Shown: positions 35,762 through 44,861 of the stretch, one piece after another | Layout of the letters: each line of letters begins with the position of its first letter | Numbering within the stretch: position 1 is the first letter of the stretch | Origin: Lysinibacillus agricola | GTDB taxonomy: Bacteria; Bacillota; Bacilli; Bacillales_A; Planococcaceae | DNA length: 64,000 nucleotides | Direction: 5' to 3' | Assembly (NCBI RefSeq): GCF_016638705.1 | Contig: NZ_CP067341.1 | Location: 5,211,501 to 5,275,500, forward strand | Notes under the pieces: generated by a model | Told to the model about the DNA's origin: nothing | Database searches by the model: none | The model's input: the letters and a program-made list of their open reading frames with translations, nothing else | Position numbers and translations under genes: made by a program

Positions 35762-37064
35762 CTCCTAATATTTCAGGCGTCAGTTTCGTCGATACACCGT
35801 TACGAATAGCAAACCAGCATGGCTCTAGTGTCACTATTGTACTTTGTTTGTGAGTTAAATAGTAACCCACAACAATGTCATCTATATCTGATAAATCAAT
35901 GTTATTAAGGTCTTGAATCTTTTCAACGACTTCCGATCCTGATGGAAGTTCTTTCATCTCTTTTTCGGATGGAATATCTTTCTCAAAAGAAAAGTATGGA
36001 CGTTTGTAGCGGAAAATACGATTATCTCCCCAAACAGTTGTAATTCGGCTTATAGCCTGATCACTATAAATTGGTAATCCATGTAAATATAGTTGATAAT
36101 CTAATTGGTTATTGCTTGTACTTGTTGATACATAGCGATAATCAGCTGTAAAGCCTCCGTGTTCATTGATAAATTCAAAACTATCCGTCAAGAGCTTGGA
36201 AGGCTCTATCCTTACACTACTTTCTGCAGCTGGATATACATAGGTCAATGATTTCAATTTCGAATCAATCGTCATCCGTGACAGTCCATCTTGATATTTT
36301 TCAATGGTTACACTTTCATCAGTGCGCAGGACATTGTTTGGATTTGTAAATAACACATCTTTAAATAATTCAGGTTGCTCTTCGATAAAATACGTATATT
36401 TCGCTGATTCAATTTTATCGTTGGCAATATAAAGTGAGGTAAACCCATCACGCTCCACTTCTTTAAAAGTGCCGTATGTTTTCGCTGGCTCAATAACATT
36501 TCGTACAAATTGGTTAGCATTTTCTAGACTTACACGTGAACGCATCAATAATTCATTATTACTACTAATGAAAAACACCTGTAACTCTTTGTTATTATAA
36601 TTACTCCAATCTATCATCATACGATTAAAGGTTGTTTCAGGTAGCTCCTTATCGGGGAACTGAAAAATTGAGTTAAAGGCAGAGTAAGGAATCTCACCAG
36701 TAAAAAAGACAGTCATAAAATTATTAGTACGAATCATCTCGTTTACAGAGTTGGCTGTAAGGTTATTGTTAATGGGCACTAAATCTAGGACATTCCAGCC
36801 TTTAAATGCTTCCATAATATCTTCCATTGCACCATTGGATACTGTCCCGGTAAATTCCTTATCAAAACGGTAAATAGCCTTATAAGGACGAATTAAATTC
36901 TCCATTTTTTTTTGTGGTCCAATTAGGATTTCTTTTTCTTCAGTCTGTTCAATAACTTTATAATCCGGCGTGTATGTCCAAATCATATAGGTTAAAACCA
37001 CACTTAGCATAACGAGTAGGAATAATACAACTGATTTAACTGGTTCTATATATTTCATTCCCAC
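35739..37064 (-). CDS. walH: WalH (YycH), regulator of WalK
   Basis: 441 residues. N-terminal membrane helix (VKSVVLFLLVMLSVVLTYMI) then a large extracellular region that carries the characteristic GVSTKLTPE end. It overlaps walK by 10 bases. With WalI it forms the membrane complex that adjusts WalK activity. Confidence 0.9.
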   Translation of the reverse strand: MGMKYIEPVKSVVLFLLVMLSVVLTYMIWTYTPDYKVIEQTEEKEILIGPQKKMENLIRPYKAIYRFDKEFTGTVSNGAMEDIMEAFKGWNVLDLVPINNNLTANSVNEMIRTNNFMTVFFTGEIPYSAFNSIFQFPDKELPETTFNRMMIDWSNYNNKELQVFFISSNNELLMRSRVSLENANQFVRNVIEPAKTYGTFKEVERDGFTSLYIANDKIESAKYTYFIEEQPELFKDVLFTNPNNVLRTDESVTIEKYQDGLSRMTIDSKLKSLTYVYPAAESSVRIEPSKLLTDSFEFINEHGGFTADYRYVSTSTSNNQLDYQLYLHGLPIYSDQAISRITTVWGDNRIFRYKRPYFSFEKDIPSEKEMKELPSGSEVVEKIQDLNNIDLSDIDDIVVGYYLTHKQSTIVTLEPCWFAIRNGVSTKLTPEILGGVKNGLE

Positions 37065-38917
37065 TCACCTGCCTCGTCAAAATCGTCTAAATTAAGTGGT
37101 AATGTGAAGAAAACTGTTGTTCCTTGTCCTTCCTCACTTTCAGCCCATATTTTACCACCGTGAGCTTCAATCATTTCCCTGGCAATAGCTAGCCCTAGAC
37201 CTGTGCCTCCCATAGATCGAGCTCGAGCTCGATCTACTCGATAGAAACGATCAAAAATACGTCCTACATTTTCCTTAGGAATTCCCATACCATCATCAGA
37301 AATCATAACCTTCAGCATATCTCCTTGCACGGTAAAGCCAAAGCGAATATTACCTCCGTCTGGTGAATACTTAATAGCATTGGAAATGATATTATCGATA
37401 ACTTGTGTTACCTTATCCGTATCAATTTCTACATAATAAGATGCCTCTGGAAATAAACGTTCAAACATCACTTTGTCTGACTTAGACATTTCAAAACGAT
37501 CGATAATACGGTTAAAGAAAGAATTGAAGAGAACAATGTCTTTATTCAACTCATAATCTGCACTATCCATTCGTGATAACTGCAATAAGTCATTTACTAA
37601 GCGAATCATACGCTCTGTCTCTGTTTGTGTGACATTCAAAAATGTTGGAGCAATGTTTTCATCTTTCCATGCACCATCTGCTAATGCCTCTAAATAACTA
37701 CGCATCGTCGTTAATGGTGTCCGTAATTCATGTGACACATTTGATACAAATTCCCGGCGATCCATCTCTATTTTTTCCTGCTCCGTAATATCGTGTAGTA
37801 CAGTAATTAGACCATTAATAAAGCCTGTTTCTTTTTGAATAACAGAGAAATTCGCACGTAAAATATACGGTGCATCTGCCGTACTGAAATTTAAATTCAC
37901 CGCATCATTCATATGAATTAAATCCTCAAAACTATACTCTTGGTCAATGCCTAAAACAGATGCAATCGGACGCCCTAGTGTAATATCTCTTGAAATATGC
38001 AGCAGCTCTAGTGCGGGATCATTAATAAGAATAATGCGCCCTTTTCGATCTGTTGCAATAACACCATCTGTCATATTACTAAGGACCGAATCGAGCTTTC
38101 GCCGCTCTGCCTCTGTAGTAGATTGCGCCTCCTGCAAGCGATTCGTTAAATGATTAAAGGTTATAGCAAGCTGCCCTATCTCATCTGTACCATAAACCCG
38201 CACTTTTCGTGAATAGTTTCCCTTTGCCATCGCCTGTGCCTGCTTACGCATATCTGCAATTGGCTGTGTAATTGTTCGTGCCACTAAAATTCCTAAAAAG
38301 ATAGTAATCACCAAAGACACTGCCGTACCACCAAGGAAAATACCGTTAATGTCATTCACTTGTTCAAAAACAGATTCAATATTAGCTTCAATATAGAGTA
38401 CACCTATGATTTCATCATCAGGACCTGCACCATCTCGTATTGGCGAAGCTAACACCCACACTCGATTTCTTGTTTTATTATCAAGTTTGATGTTTTCAAA
38501 TAATGTTTCTGCAGAAATTGCACGGCGTACGAGATCATTATTCGAGCGCTGTCCAATCAAACCTTGATTGTCTACCTCAGACGTGGCGCGAATACGCTGT
38601 CTATTATCAATGACACGGATTTCTAAAATATCTCCATTAGATTCCTTCAACCCCGTGGAAAACTCCATTACAATCGTTTTCAGGCTTTCTTCAAGAGCTG
38701 GCATACTTTCATCGCGTTCTTTTAACATTTCTTCACGAATGCTATATTGCATCAAATCGACACGTTGAAAAATGGATTCTCGGAAGTTGGTTTTTAAATT
38801 TTGCTCTAATTCATTTGCAAAATAGATGCCTATTATTTGTAAAGCGAGCATAATTAGTAAAATGTAAATTAGTACTAGCTTTACATGAATTGATTTAAAG
38901 AAGCTTACTTTCTGCAT
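37055..38917 (-). CDS. walK: WalK sensor histidine kinase
   Basis: 620 residues. Two membrane helices (about 13-35 and 182-206) enclose an extracellular PAS-like domain, followed by HAMP, a cytoplasmic PAS domain (SVLSNMTDGVIATDRKGRII), the histidine box SHELRTPLTT, and the ATPase with N box NAIKYS, G1 DDGMGIP and G2 GTGLGLAI. It is the essential cell-wall homeostasis kinase that phosphorylates WalR. It starts six bases after walR. Confidence 0.96.
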   Translation of the reverse strand: MQKVSFFKSIHVKLVLIYILLIMLALQIIGIYFANELEQNLKTNFRESIFQRVDLMQYSIREEMLKERDESMPALEESLKTIVMEFSTGLKESNGDILEIRVIDNRQRIRATSEVDNQGLIGQRSNNDLVRRAISAETLFENIKLDNKTRNRVWVLASPIRDGAGPDDEIIGVLYIEANIESVFEQVNDINGIFLGGTAVSLVITIFLGILVARTITQPIADMRKQAQAMAKGNYSRKVRVYGTDEIGQLAITFNHLTNRLQEAQSTTEAERRKLDSVLSNMTDGVIATDRKGRIILINDPALELLHISRDITLGRPIASVLGIDQEYSFEDLIHMNDAVNLNFSTADAPYILRANFSVIQKETGFINGLITVLHDITEQEKIEMDRREFVSNVSHELRTPLTTMRSYLEALADGAWKDENIAPTFLNVTQTETERMIRLVNDLLQLSRMDSADYELNKDIVLFNSFFNRIIDRFEMSKSDKVMFERLFPEASYYVEIDTDKVTQVIDNIISNAIKYSPDGGNIRFGFTVQGDMLKVMISDDGMGIPKENVGRIFDRFYRVDRARARSMGGTGLGLAIAREMIEAHGGKIWAESEEGQGTTVFFTLPLNLDDFDEAGEWE

Positions 38918-38923
38918 CCCTTT

Positions 38924-39637
38924 TTACTCCTGTTCAGGATTTCGTAAATAATAACCTACACCACGGCGTGTTACAATCCAAGCTGGATGACTAGGATTGT
39001 CCTCTATTTTTTCCCGTAAACGACGAATTGTTACATCTACTGTTCGTACATCGCCGAAATAGTCATAGCCCCACACTGTTTGCAGTAAATGCTCACGCGT
39101 CATGACTTGACCAATGTGCTTGCCTAAGTAATGCAATAGTTCAAATTCCCTATGCGTTAGTTCAATTGATTCATCACGCTTCAATACTAAGTAAGCATCT
39201 GGCTGAATAACAAGAGAGCCTACTACAATTTCATTGGATTCTTCTTCAACCTCTTCGGCAGTAGGCGCTACTACCTGTAAGCGACGCATATTTGCCTTTA
39301 CACGTGCAATAAGCTCACGTGTACTAAATGGCTTTGTCACATAATCATCTGCGCCCATTTCTAGTCCTAATACTTTATCAATTTCAGATCCTTTTGCCGT
39401 TAGCATAATGATAGGGAAATCATATTTTTTTCGCACTTCTCTACAAACTTCCATCCCATCACGCTTAGGTAGCATTATATCTAAAAGCATTAAATCTGGT
39501 TGCTCTTCCTCAACCTTCTCTAGTGCTTCATCTCCATCATAAGCACAAATAACTTTGTAGCCTTCTTTTATTAAATTAAACTGTAAAATATCTGCGATTG
39601 GTTTTTCATCGTCAACAACTAAAATTGTTTTGTCCAT
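38924..39637 (-). CDS. walR: WalR response regulator
   Basis: 237 residues, OmpR/PhoB class. The receiver domain has DD (8-9), the phosphorylated aspartate in LMLLDIMLP (D53) and K in VTKPFS. The C-terminal winged helix carries the recognition part [15 protein letters not shown]. First gene of the operon walR-walK-walH-walI-walJ. It controls autolysins and wall enzymes; the M23 peptidase directly upstream is a likely target. Confidence 0.97.
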   Translation of the reverse strand: MDKTILVVDDEKPIADILQFNLIKEGYKVICAYDGDEALEKVEEEQPDLMLLDIMLPKRDGMEVCREVRKKYDFPIIMLTAKGSEIDKVLGLEMGADDYVTKPFSTRELIARVKANMRRLQVVAPTAEEVEEESNEIVVGSLVIQPDAYLVLKRDESIELTHREFELLHYLGKHIGQVMTREHLLQTVWGYDYFGDVRTVDVTIRRLREKIEDNPSHPAWIVTRRGVGYYLRNPEQE

Positions 39638-39825
39638 ATATTTTTCTCCCTTTCGCTATTTATCTATTTTTAAATGAGTGTATTTTTAAAGTTACTCTCT
39701 TAACTCTACCATGCTTTTAGCTTCTATGCATTATTCTAAATTCAAAGACATTATAGGATATTGTATTGAACTATATTTCGACAAATATTTCTTGGGAAAT
39801 AACATAGAATTAATAAGAGCTATAT

Positions 39826-39852
39826 AAAAAGACAGTCCCTATTCGGACTGCC
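39826..39852 (-). terminator. Terminator of the M23 peptidase gene
   Basis: Stem GACAGTCC / GGACTGCC (one G-U pair) with TTTTTATA following on the minus strand. Confidence 0.8.
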
Positions 39853-39867
39853 TTCTATTCGAATTGA

Positions 39868-41328
39868 TTAACTGCCTACATATGATAATGGATTGACTAA
39901 CGAACCATTTTTCTCAACTTCAAAGTGTAGATGTGTACCTGTTGAATTCCCAGTAGAGCCCATAATACCTATAACAGAACCTTTTTCTACCACTTGACCC
40001 ACTGTAACATTAATTGAAGATAAGTGTCCGTAAAGCGTTGTATAACCATTATTATGATTAATCACGATGCGATTACCATAGCTACCCGAGACACCAGCTG
40101 CGACAACAACACCATTATCTGAAGCTAAAATATTATAATTACTAGGACGGGCAATATCAATACCTCGATGGAGTTCTCCCCAACGTTGACCCATCCCACT
40201 TGAAATATAGCCACCCACTGTCGGCCAAGTAAATTCACCTGTACCACGAGAAGAAATCACCTTCGTACCAACAACTTCAATTTCGTCAACTGGTTGTTGT
40301 ATGATATTTTCTTCTAACGCAACTTTGGATGTACGAGTTCCATTTTCAGACGTTAATAAATAAGCTGTTTCTTTTTTTCCATTAACGCCTTGTTGTTTAA
40401 TCACTTTCTCACCTTTATACATCGTCGGATCTTCTTCAACTATTTTCTTAAACGGAATTTTATCAGTAACTTTCTTCTCCTGTTTTACTTCAAGTGTTAC
40501 AAATGGTTTAGCGACTGTTACATTCAATGCTTGTCCGACCTGTAAAACTGTATCAACAGTGATACCTGGATTTAACGTTACTAGCTCAGCTGTTGTTAAG
40601 CTGTGTTTTTTAGCAACCGAGCCTAGAACATCACCTGATTGAATTTTATATGTCTCTTGTTCGAGAGATCCTGTCATTAAATATTCCACTGCTTCCTCAG
40701 GCGTTACAATAGCATTCGGGACTACTTTTTGTGTCGCACCTGATACTCCCTGTTTAAAAGTAACATCTAAAAGGCGCGTTTCACCTGTTTGTAACGGTGG
40801 TATATTCGTAGATTGCTGATTAGCATATAAACTATTTAACTCTTGCTGTGAAACATATTGTAGCTTTAGCATACGAATAGTGTCTTCATAAGCTTTTGCA
40901 TCTTTTAAAGAAACTATAGGCTTATTATTTACAAATAATGTATAAGCTGGAGATTGGGCTACTAAAGATTGCTCAAATTTCGCCAAAATATCTACATCTT
41001 TTGTTTCATTACTAAACACTTGCTCTGGGATTATTTTAACAGCTGAGCTAGCATCAATAGACAATTCCTTGTACTGTTGGTTTGCTTCTTTTTCCTTTGA
41101 TGCGATAATTTCTTGAATAGCTTTCTCATTAGAGACTGCACCAATATATTGATTTCCCACGTAAACGTGATAAATTTTATTTAAATCTTCTTTATGATTT
41201 TCTTTTGCAAAACCTACATTAAACGTTAAACTTGTCATTAAAACTGTAATAATGGATACCTTTTTAATTAAAGGAAAATTGTAAGTGAATCTATTGTTTT
41301 TTTCCTTCTTAGACCAAGACGAACTCAT
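39868..41328 (-). CDS. M23 family cell-wall endopeptidase with LysM and G5 domains
   Basis: 486 residues from the ATG eight bases after AAGGAG. A cytoplasmic basic start and a signal/anchor helix (VSIITVLMTSLTFNVGFA) are followed by a 200-residue region. Then come a LysM domain (YKIQSGDVLGSVAKKHSLTT), a G5 domain (about 295-370) and the M23 LytM-type peptidase with zinc ligands in HRGIDIA and GTHLHFEV. It cuts peptidoglycan cross-bridges outside the cell. It sits just before walR; a possible WalR box lies upstream. Confidence 0.93.
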   Translation of the reverse strand: MSSSWSKKEKNNRFTYNFPLIKKVSIITVLMTSLTFNVGFAKENHKEDLNKIYHVYVGNQYIGAVSNEKAIQEIIASKEKEANQQYKELSIDASSAVKIIPEQVFSNETKDVDILAKFEQSLVAQSPAYTLFVNNKPIVSLKDAKAYEDTIRMLKLQYVSQQELNSLYANQQSTNIPPLQTGETRLLDVTFKQGVSGATQKVVPNAIVTPEEAVEYLMTGSLEQETYKIQSGDVLGSVAKKHSLTTAELVTLNPGITVDTVLQVGQALNVTVAKPFVTLEVKQEKKVTDKIPFKKIVEEDPTMYKGEKVIKQQGVNGKKETAYLLTSENGTRTSKVALEENIIQQPVDEIEVVGTKVISSRGTGEFTWPTVGGYISSGMGQRWGELHRGIDIARPSNYNILASDNGVVVAAGVSGSYGNRIVINHNNGYTTLYGHLSSINVTVGQVVEKGSVIGIMGSTGNSTGTHLHFEVEKNGSLVNPLSYVGS

Positions 41329-41440
41329 CAATAAAGCTCCTTCCAACTTCAACCTATCGTAGGATTAATTACCCACAAGGATTTTTTGCACCACTATACT
41401 GTACCATAAAGAAAATATGGTTTGAATATTTTCATCTTTT

Positions 41441-41457
41441 TGTAATGTAAATGTATT
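41441..41457 (+). promoter_or_regulatory. Candidate WalR box
   Basis: TGTAAT-GTAAA-TGTATT matches TGTWAH-N5-TGTWAH with one mismatch, about 113 bp upstream of the M23 peptidase gene. Orientation is opposite to the gene, so this is tentative. Confidence 0.35.
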
Positions 41458-41527
41458 ATTTCTCTACTAATTGTTACATAATTCCTATTTTCCGTAGTTT
41501 CTAATAACTGTATTTTCATTAAAAAAT

Positions 41528-41649
41528 TGGCTCACCACCATAACATAGAGTTGATTTCCGTCTCTTGTGGCGTCCAGCCTCGACTCCAATCGATCGCTTA
41601 AAAATATACTTGTTCTTTAAATATCATTTGTAGTGTTTGAATGAGCCAT
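41528..41649. repeat. MITE-like repeat, copy C (internally deleted)
   Basis: 122 bp with intact ends TGGCTCACCACCATAA and ATGAGCCA. It has the core GAGTTGATTTCCGTCTC and CTCGACTCCAATCGATCGCT but lacks most of the middle. Confidence 0.6.
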
Positions 41650-41760
41650 TAGTATTCTATTCATTTTTTTTAGCGTGAATTTAGACTTATTACTTTTTAC
41701 TTTTTTAATATTCCGATAAAATATAGAAGAAAGATATACTAGTTGATTGGAGCGATTAAT

Positions 41761-42663
41761 TTGAGTGATTCATATACCTCTGAAATAACCCCTAAAGTTA
41801 GAAAGCCCCAAAGTAAGAATACGGTTCGTAAACTTATAATTAGGACCATTATGGTGGCATTAGGTGCCGTCATTATGGCACTGGGGCTGGAGCTATTTTT
41901 AGTACCAAACCACATTATGGATGGTGGAATCGTAGGTGTTTCCATTATCACTTCTCATTTATTAAATTTACCTCTAGGTATTTTCATCTTCATTTTAAAC
42001 TTACCTTTTATCTTTTTAGGCTATAAACAAATCGGAAAAACTTTTGCCCTTTCCACAGGACTCGGCATTACAGTACTCTCTTTAACAACACTTCTCTTAC
42101 ATAATCTACAACCATTTACTCAAGATACGCTATTGGCCACAGTTTTTGGAGGCATGATTTTGGGCATTGGAGTCGGCATCGTTATTCGTTATGGTGGTTC
42201 TTTAGATGGTACAGAAATTTTAGCCATTTTATTTAATAGAAAAACGCCGTTCTCCGTCGGTGAAATTATTATGTTTTTCAATTTAATTATCTTTACGGTG
42301 GCGGGATTTGTGTTCACATGGGAACAAGCAATGTACTCTATCATGGCATACTATATTGCCTATAAAATGATCGACATTGTCATTCAAGGAATGGAGGAAT
42401 CAAAATCTGTTTATATCATCAGTGATGAAATTGATGAAATCGGGCAGACCATCATGGACCGACTTGGTCGTGGTGTAACCTTCCTTCATGGTGAGGGGGC
42501 TTATACGGGGAATGATAAAAAAGTCATTTTCACTGTTATTACCCGATTAGAGGAATCGAAGCTTAAATCAATCGTCGCTGAGATTGATAATCATGCATTC
42601 CTAGCAATTGGTAATATTGCAGAAGTTAAAGGTGGTCGCTTCAAGAAGAAAGATATTCACTAA
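41761..42663 (+). CDS. YitT family membrane protein (DUF161/DUF2179)
   Basis: About 300 residues; the only start with a ribosome site is the TTG at 41761 after TTGGAG. Five to six N-terminal membrane segments, with the signature FLVPNHIMDGGIVGVSIITS near residue 45 and a GGSLDGTEILAI stretch, are followed by the cytoplasmic DUF2179 domain (VTFLHGEGAYTGNDKKVIFT). The family is widespread in Bacillales and of unsettled function. It has its own terminator. Confidence 0.9.
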   Translation: MSDSYTSEITPKVRKPQSKNTVRKLIIRTIMVALGAVIMALGLELFLVPNHIMDGGIVGVSIITSHLLNLPLGIFIFILNLPFIFLGYKQIGKTFALSTGLGITVLSLTTLLLHNLQPFTQDTLLATVFGGMILGIGVGIVIRYGGSLDGTEILAILFNRKTPFSVGEIIMFFNLIIFTVAGFVFTWEQAMYSIMAYYIAYKMIDIVIQGMEESKSVYIISDEIDEIGQTIMDRLGRGVTFLHGEGAYTGNDKKVIFTVITRLEESKLKSIVAEIDNHAFLAIGNIAEVKGGRFKKKDIH

Positions 42664-42667
42664 TAAC

Positions 42668-42700
42668 AAAAGGGTCGTACCGGATATGGTACGACCTTTT
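42668..42700 (+). terminator. Terminator of the YitT family gene
   Basis: Perfect stem AAAAGGGTCGTACC / GGTACGACCTTTT around the loop GGATAT. It is nearly the same as the purA terminator at 43249-43282. Confidence 0.88.
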
Positions 42701-42739
42701 AATGTTGTTGAAAAACTATAACATCTATGAAATTAAGTA

Positions 42740-43010
42740 TGGCTTTTCGGCAAAATGAGAGGTTGATTTCCGTTTCGACTGAGCGCTTTGTTGCTATCGC
42801 TTCGCTTTCGCACAGATAAAACATTTGCCGCTGTCGCTTCGCTTTCGCGCAGAGCATAGCTTCCTGGGGGCGTCCGATGAGCCGCTTGGGCCAACACGAT
42901 GTTGGTCACGAAGGCGTTATCACAGGACGTGATGGTTTTAGCCTTCGTTCCTCTATCGCTGATCCCCAAGGAGTCGCCCAGTCTCCACTCCAATCAACCA
43001 CTTCACTTAG
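42740..43010. repeat. MITE-like repeat, copy D with an extra structured module
   Basis: The longest copy. It has TTGATTTCCGTTTCGACTGA, two tandem units with CGCTTCGCTTTCGC, CCTGGGGGCGTCCGATGAGC, then an additional 75-base module at 42887-42963, then CCCCAAGGAGTCGCCCAGTC and TCCACTCCAATCAA. The module forms nested hairpins: CCAACAC-GATG-TTGG, ATCAC-AGGAC-GTGAT and ACGAAGGC...GCCTTCGT. Confidence 0.7.
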
Positions 43011-43248
43011 CATGTATCTTCTGGAATATCACTCTAATTTATAGTGATATTATGCGAAAACATAGCGTTCATAACAGATGTCTTTAGCTACACCAAATGT
43101 AAAATAGCGTCACTGTTATACATCTATAGTTTGATTATGGAAGTAGCCATAACGTTCACTTTTGAATACATAAAATATATCTCTGCATTAACGGGCAATA
43201 AGTCGCGTCTCACCTCAAAATTCAGCGAAAGCAAAGAGATACGGTATA

Positions 43249-43282
43249 AAAAAGGGCGTACCGGATATGGTACGCCCTTTTG
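43249..43282 (-). terminator. Terminator of purA
   Basis: Perfect stem GGGCGTACC / GGTACGCCC with loop GGATAT, flanked by A and T runs; TTTTTTATACC follows on the minus strand. Confidence 0.88.
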
Positions 43283-43292
43283 TGATTTATAT

Positions 43293-44585
43293 TTATTTTG
43301 CTTCCCAAACGTCTACTAAAACGTTCGTTTGTTCACGTGCAGGACCAACAGAGAAAGTAGCAATTTCAATACCTGTTAATTCACTCACACGTTCTACATA
43401 GCGACGTGCATTCTCAGGTAGCTCGTCTAATGTTTTGCAACCTGTAACATCTTCTGACCAGCCTGGAAGCTCTTCATAAATTGGTTCACATTGTTCAATA
43501 ACATGAAGATTTGCTGGATACTCGGTGATAGTTTCATCTTGATATTTATACGCTGTACAAATTTTCACTGTGTCTAAGCCAGATAAAACATCAATTGAGT
43601 TAAGCGCTAGGTGCGTAATACCACTTACTCGGCGTGAATGACGTACTACTACTGTATCAAACCAGCCTACACGACGTGGACGGCCAGTTGTTGTACCGTA
43701 TTCACGACCAACCTCACGAATTTGTTGACCTACCTCATCAAATAATTCAGTTGGGAATGGTCCATCGCCAACACGTGATGTATAGGCTTTTGATACACCA
43801 ATAACACTTGTAACTCGTGATGGGCCAACACCAGCACCAATCGCTACTCCGCCAGCAACAGGATTTGAAGATGTTACAAATGGATACGTACCTTGATCGA
43901 CATCAAGTAAGATACCTTGTGCTCCTTCAAATAACACTTTGCCGCCTTCATCAAGTACATCATTTAAGATTTTCGACGTGTCTGTTACATATTTTGCGAT
44001 TTCTTGTCCATAGTTGTAATATTCCTCGAAAATTCCTTCGAATGTTACGCCTTCAACTTCGTAAAATTTCTCAAATAATTTATTCTTAATTGCTAAATTT
44101 TGACGTAGTTTTTCTTCAAATACATCCTTGTCTAGTAAATCAGCCATACGGATACCGATACGTGCTACTTTATCCTGATAACATGGTCCAATCCCTTTAC
44201 AAGTCGTACCGATTTTATTATCGCCACGACTTTCCTCATCAGCGATATCTTGTTTTATATGATATGGTAAAATAACATGCGCACGGTTAGAAATTCGTAA
44301 ATTGTCTGTATTAATACCACGCTCTTGTAAACCTCTAAGCTCAGTTACTAATGACTTTGGATTAACAACCAGACCATTTCCGATTACTGAAGTTTTTTCT
44401 TTATAAAAAATACCTGATGGAATTAAATGTAGCTTATAAGTTTCACCATCAAATTTAATAGTATGTCCTGCATTATCGCCACCTGCAAAACGAGCGATTG
44501 CATCGGCTTTTTGTGAAAGGAAATCAGTAATTTTACCTTTTCCTTCGTCTCCCCACTGTGTTCCTACAACTACAACTGATGTCAT
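43293..44585 (-). CDS. purA: Adenylosuccinate synthetase
   Basis: 430 residues from the ATG behind GGAGGTGCTGACT. The GTP loop is [20 protein letters not shown] at the N-terminus; GGDNAGHTI and the late [18 protein letters not shown] also match. It joins IMP and aspartate using GTP, the first step to AMP. It has its own promoter and a PurR-type operator. Confidence 0.97.
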   Translation of the reverse strand: MTSVVVVGTQWGDEGKGKITDFLSQKADAIARFAGGDNAGHTIKFDGETYKLHLIPSGIFYKEKTSVIGNGLVVNPKSLVTELRGLQERGINTDNLRISNRAHVILPYHIKQDIADEESRGDNKIGTTCKGIGPCYQDKVARIGIRMADLLDKDVFEEKLRQNLAIKNKLFEKFYEVEGVTFEGIFEEYYNYGQEIAKYVTDTSKILNDVLDEGGKVLFEGAQGILLDVDQGTYPFVTSSNPVAGGVAIGAGVGPSRVTSVIGVSKAYTSRVGDGPFPTELFDEVGQQIREVGREYGTTTGRPRRVGWFDTVVVRHSRRVSGITHLALNSIDVLSGLDTVKICTAYKYQDETITEYPANLHVIEQCEPIYEELPGWSEDVTGCKTLDELPENARRYVERVSELTGIEIATFSVGPAREQTNVLVDVWEAK

Positions 44586-44638
44586 AGTCAGCACCTCCGT
44601 TAGATACGATTTGTATCTCAATTTTTAAGCCGTTAATT

Positions 44639-44668
44639 ATTGTAACAATGATAGAAACGCCTAGTCAA
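44639..44668 (-). promoter_or_regulatory. Sigma-A promoter of purA
   Basis: Minus strand TTGACT (44663-44668), an 18-base spacer, and TACAAT (44639-44644). Confidence 0.7.
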
Positions 44669-44680
44669 CAAAAATACTTA

Positions 44681-44727
44681 AAAACACGAACATAAAATCA
44701 AGAAATATGATTCAACGTTCGTGTTTA
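44681..44727. promoter_or_regulatory. PurR operator (two inverted PurBoxes)
   Basis: AAAACACGAAC (44681-44691) and its inverted partner GTTCGTGTTT (44717-44726) face each other over 25 bases. This matches the Bacillus arrangement of two inverted CGAA-core PurBoxes just upstream of the -35 region of purA. PurR repression when PRPP is low is inferred from that arrangement. Confidence 0.7.
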
Positions 44728-44760
44728 ATAACAGAATGGTATGAATATTATCTAACATTC

Positions 44761-44852
44761 AGATTAATTTTACCTTGGCCTACACTCCAATCAACATATA
44801 TACATGGCATATGTTTTAACAAATGTCATCTCCAACTATTGATGGTGAGCCA
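44761..44852. repeat. MITE-like repeat, copy E (right end only)
   Basis: Right part of the family: CTACACTCCAATCAA, an AT-rich tail with TTTTAACAAATGTCATCTCC, and the terminal AACTATTGATGGTGAGCCA. The left two thirds are missing. It lies directly before the dnaC stop. Confidence 0.6.
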
Positions 44853-44861
44853 GATAAATAT

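Larger units (their letters stand above)
41329..41760. other. Intergenic region between M23 gene and yitT-type gene
   Basis: Contains a WalR-box candidate (41441-41457), repeat copy C (41528-41649) and the AT-rich promoter region of the downstream gene. Confidence 0.6.
42664..43292. other. Intergenic region with two similar terminators and repeat copy D
   Basis: No credible gene. It contains the terminator at 42668, repeat copy D at 42740-43010, an AT-rich stretch of about 240 bases without signal, and the purA terminator. Confidence 0.65.

Noticed and set aside
42785..42860. CRISPR-like repetition of CGCTTCGCTTTCGC in repeat copies B and D
   Set aside because: Only two tandem units without unique spacers of constant length; it is an internal duplication of the repeat.
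42733..42993. Minus-strand 86-codon frame
   Set aside because: It is read entirely through repeat copy D and its hairpins.
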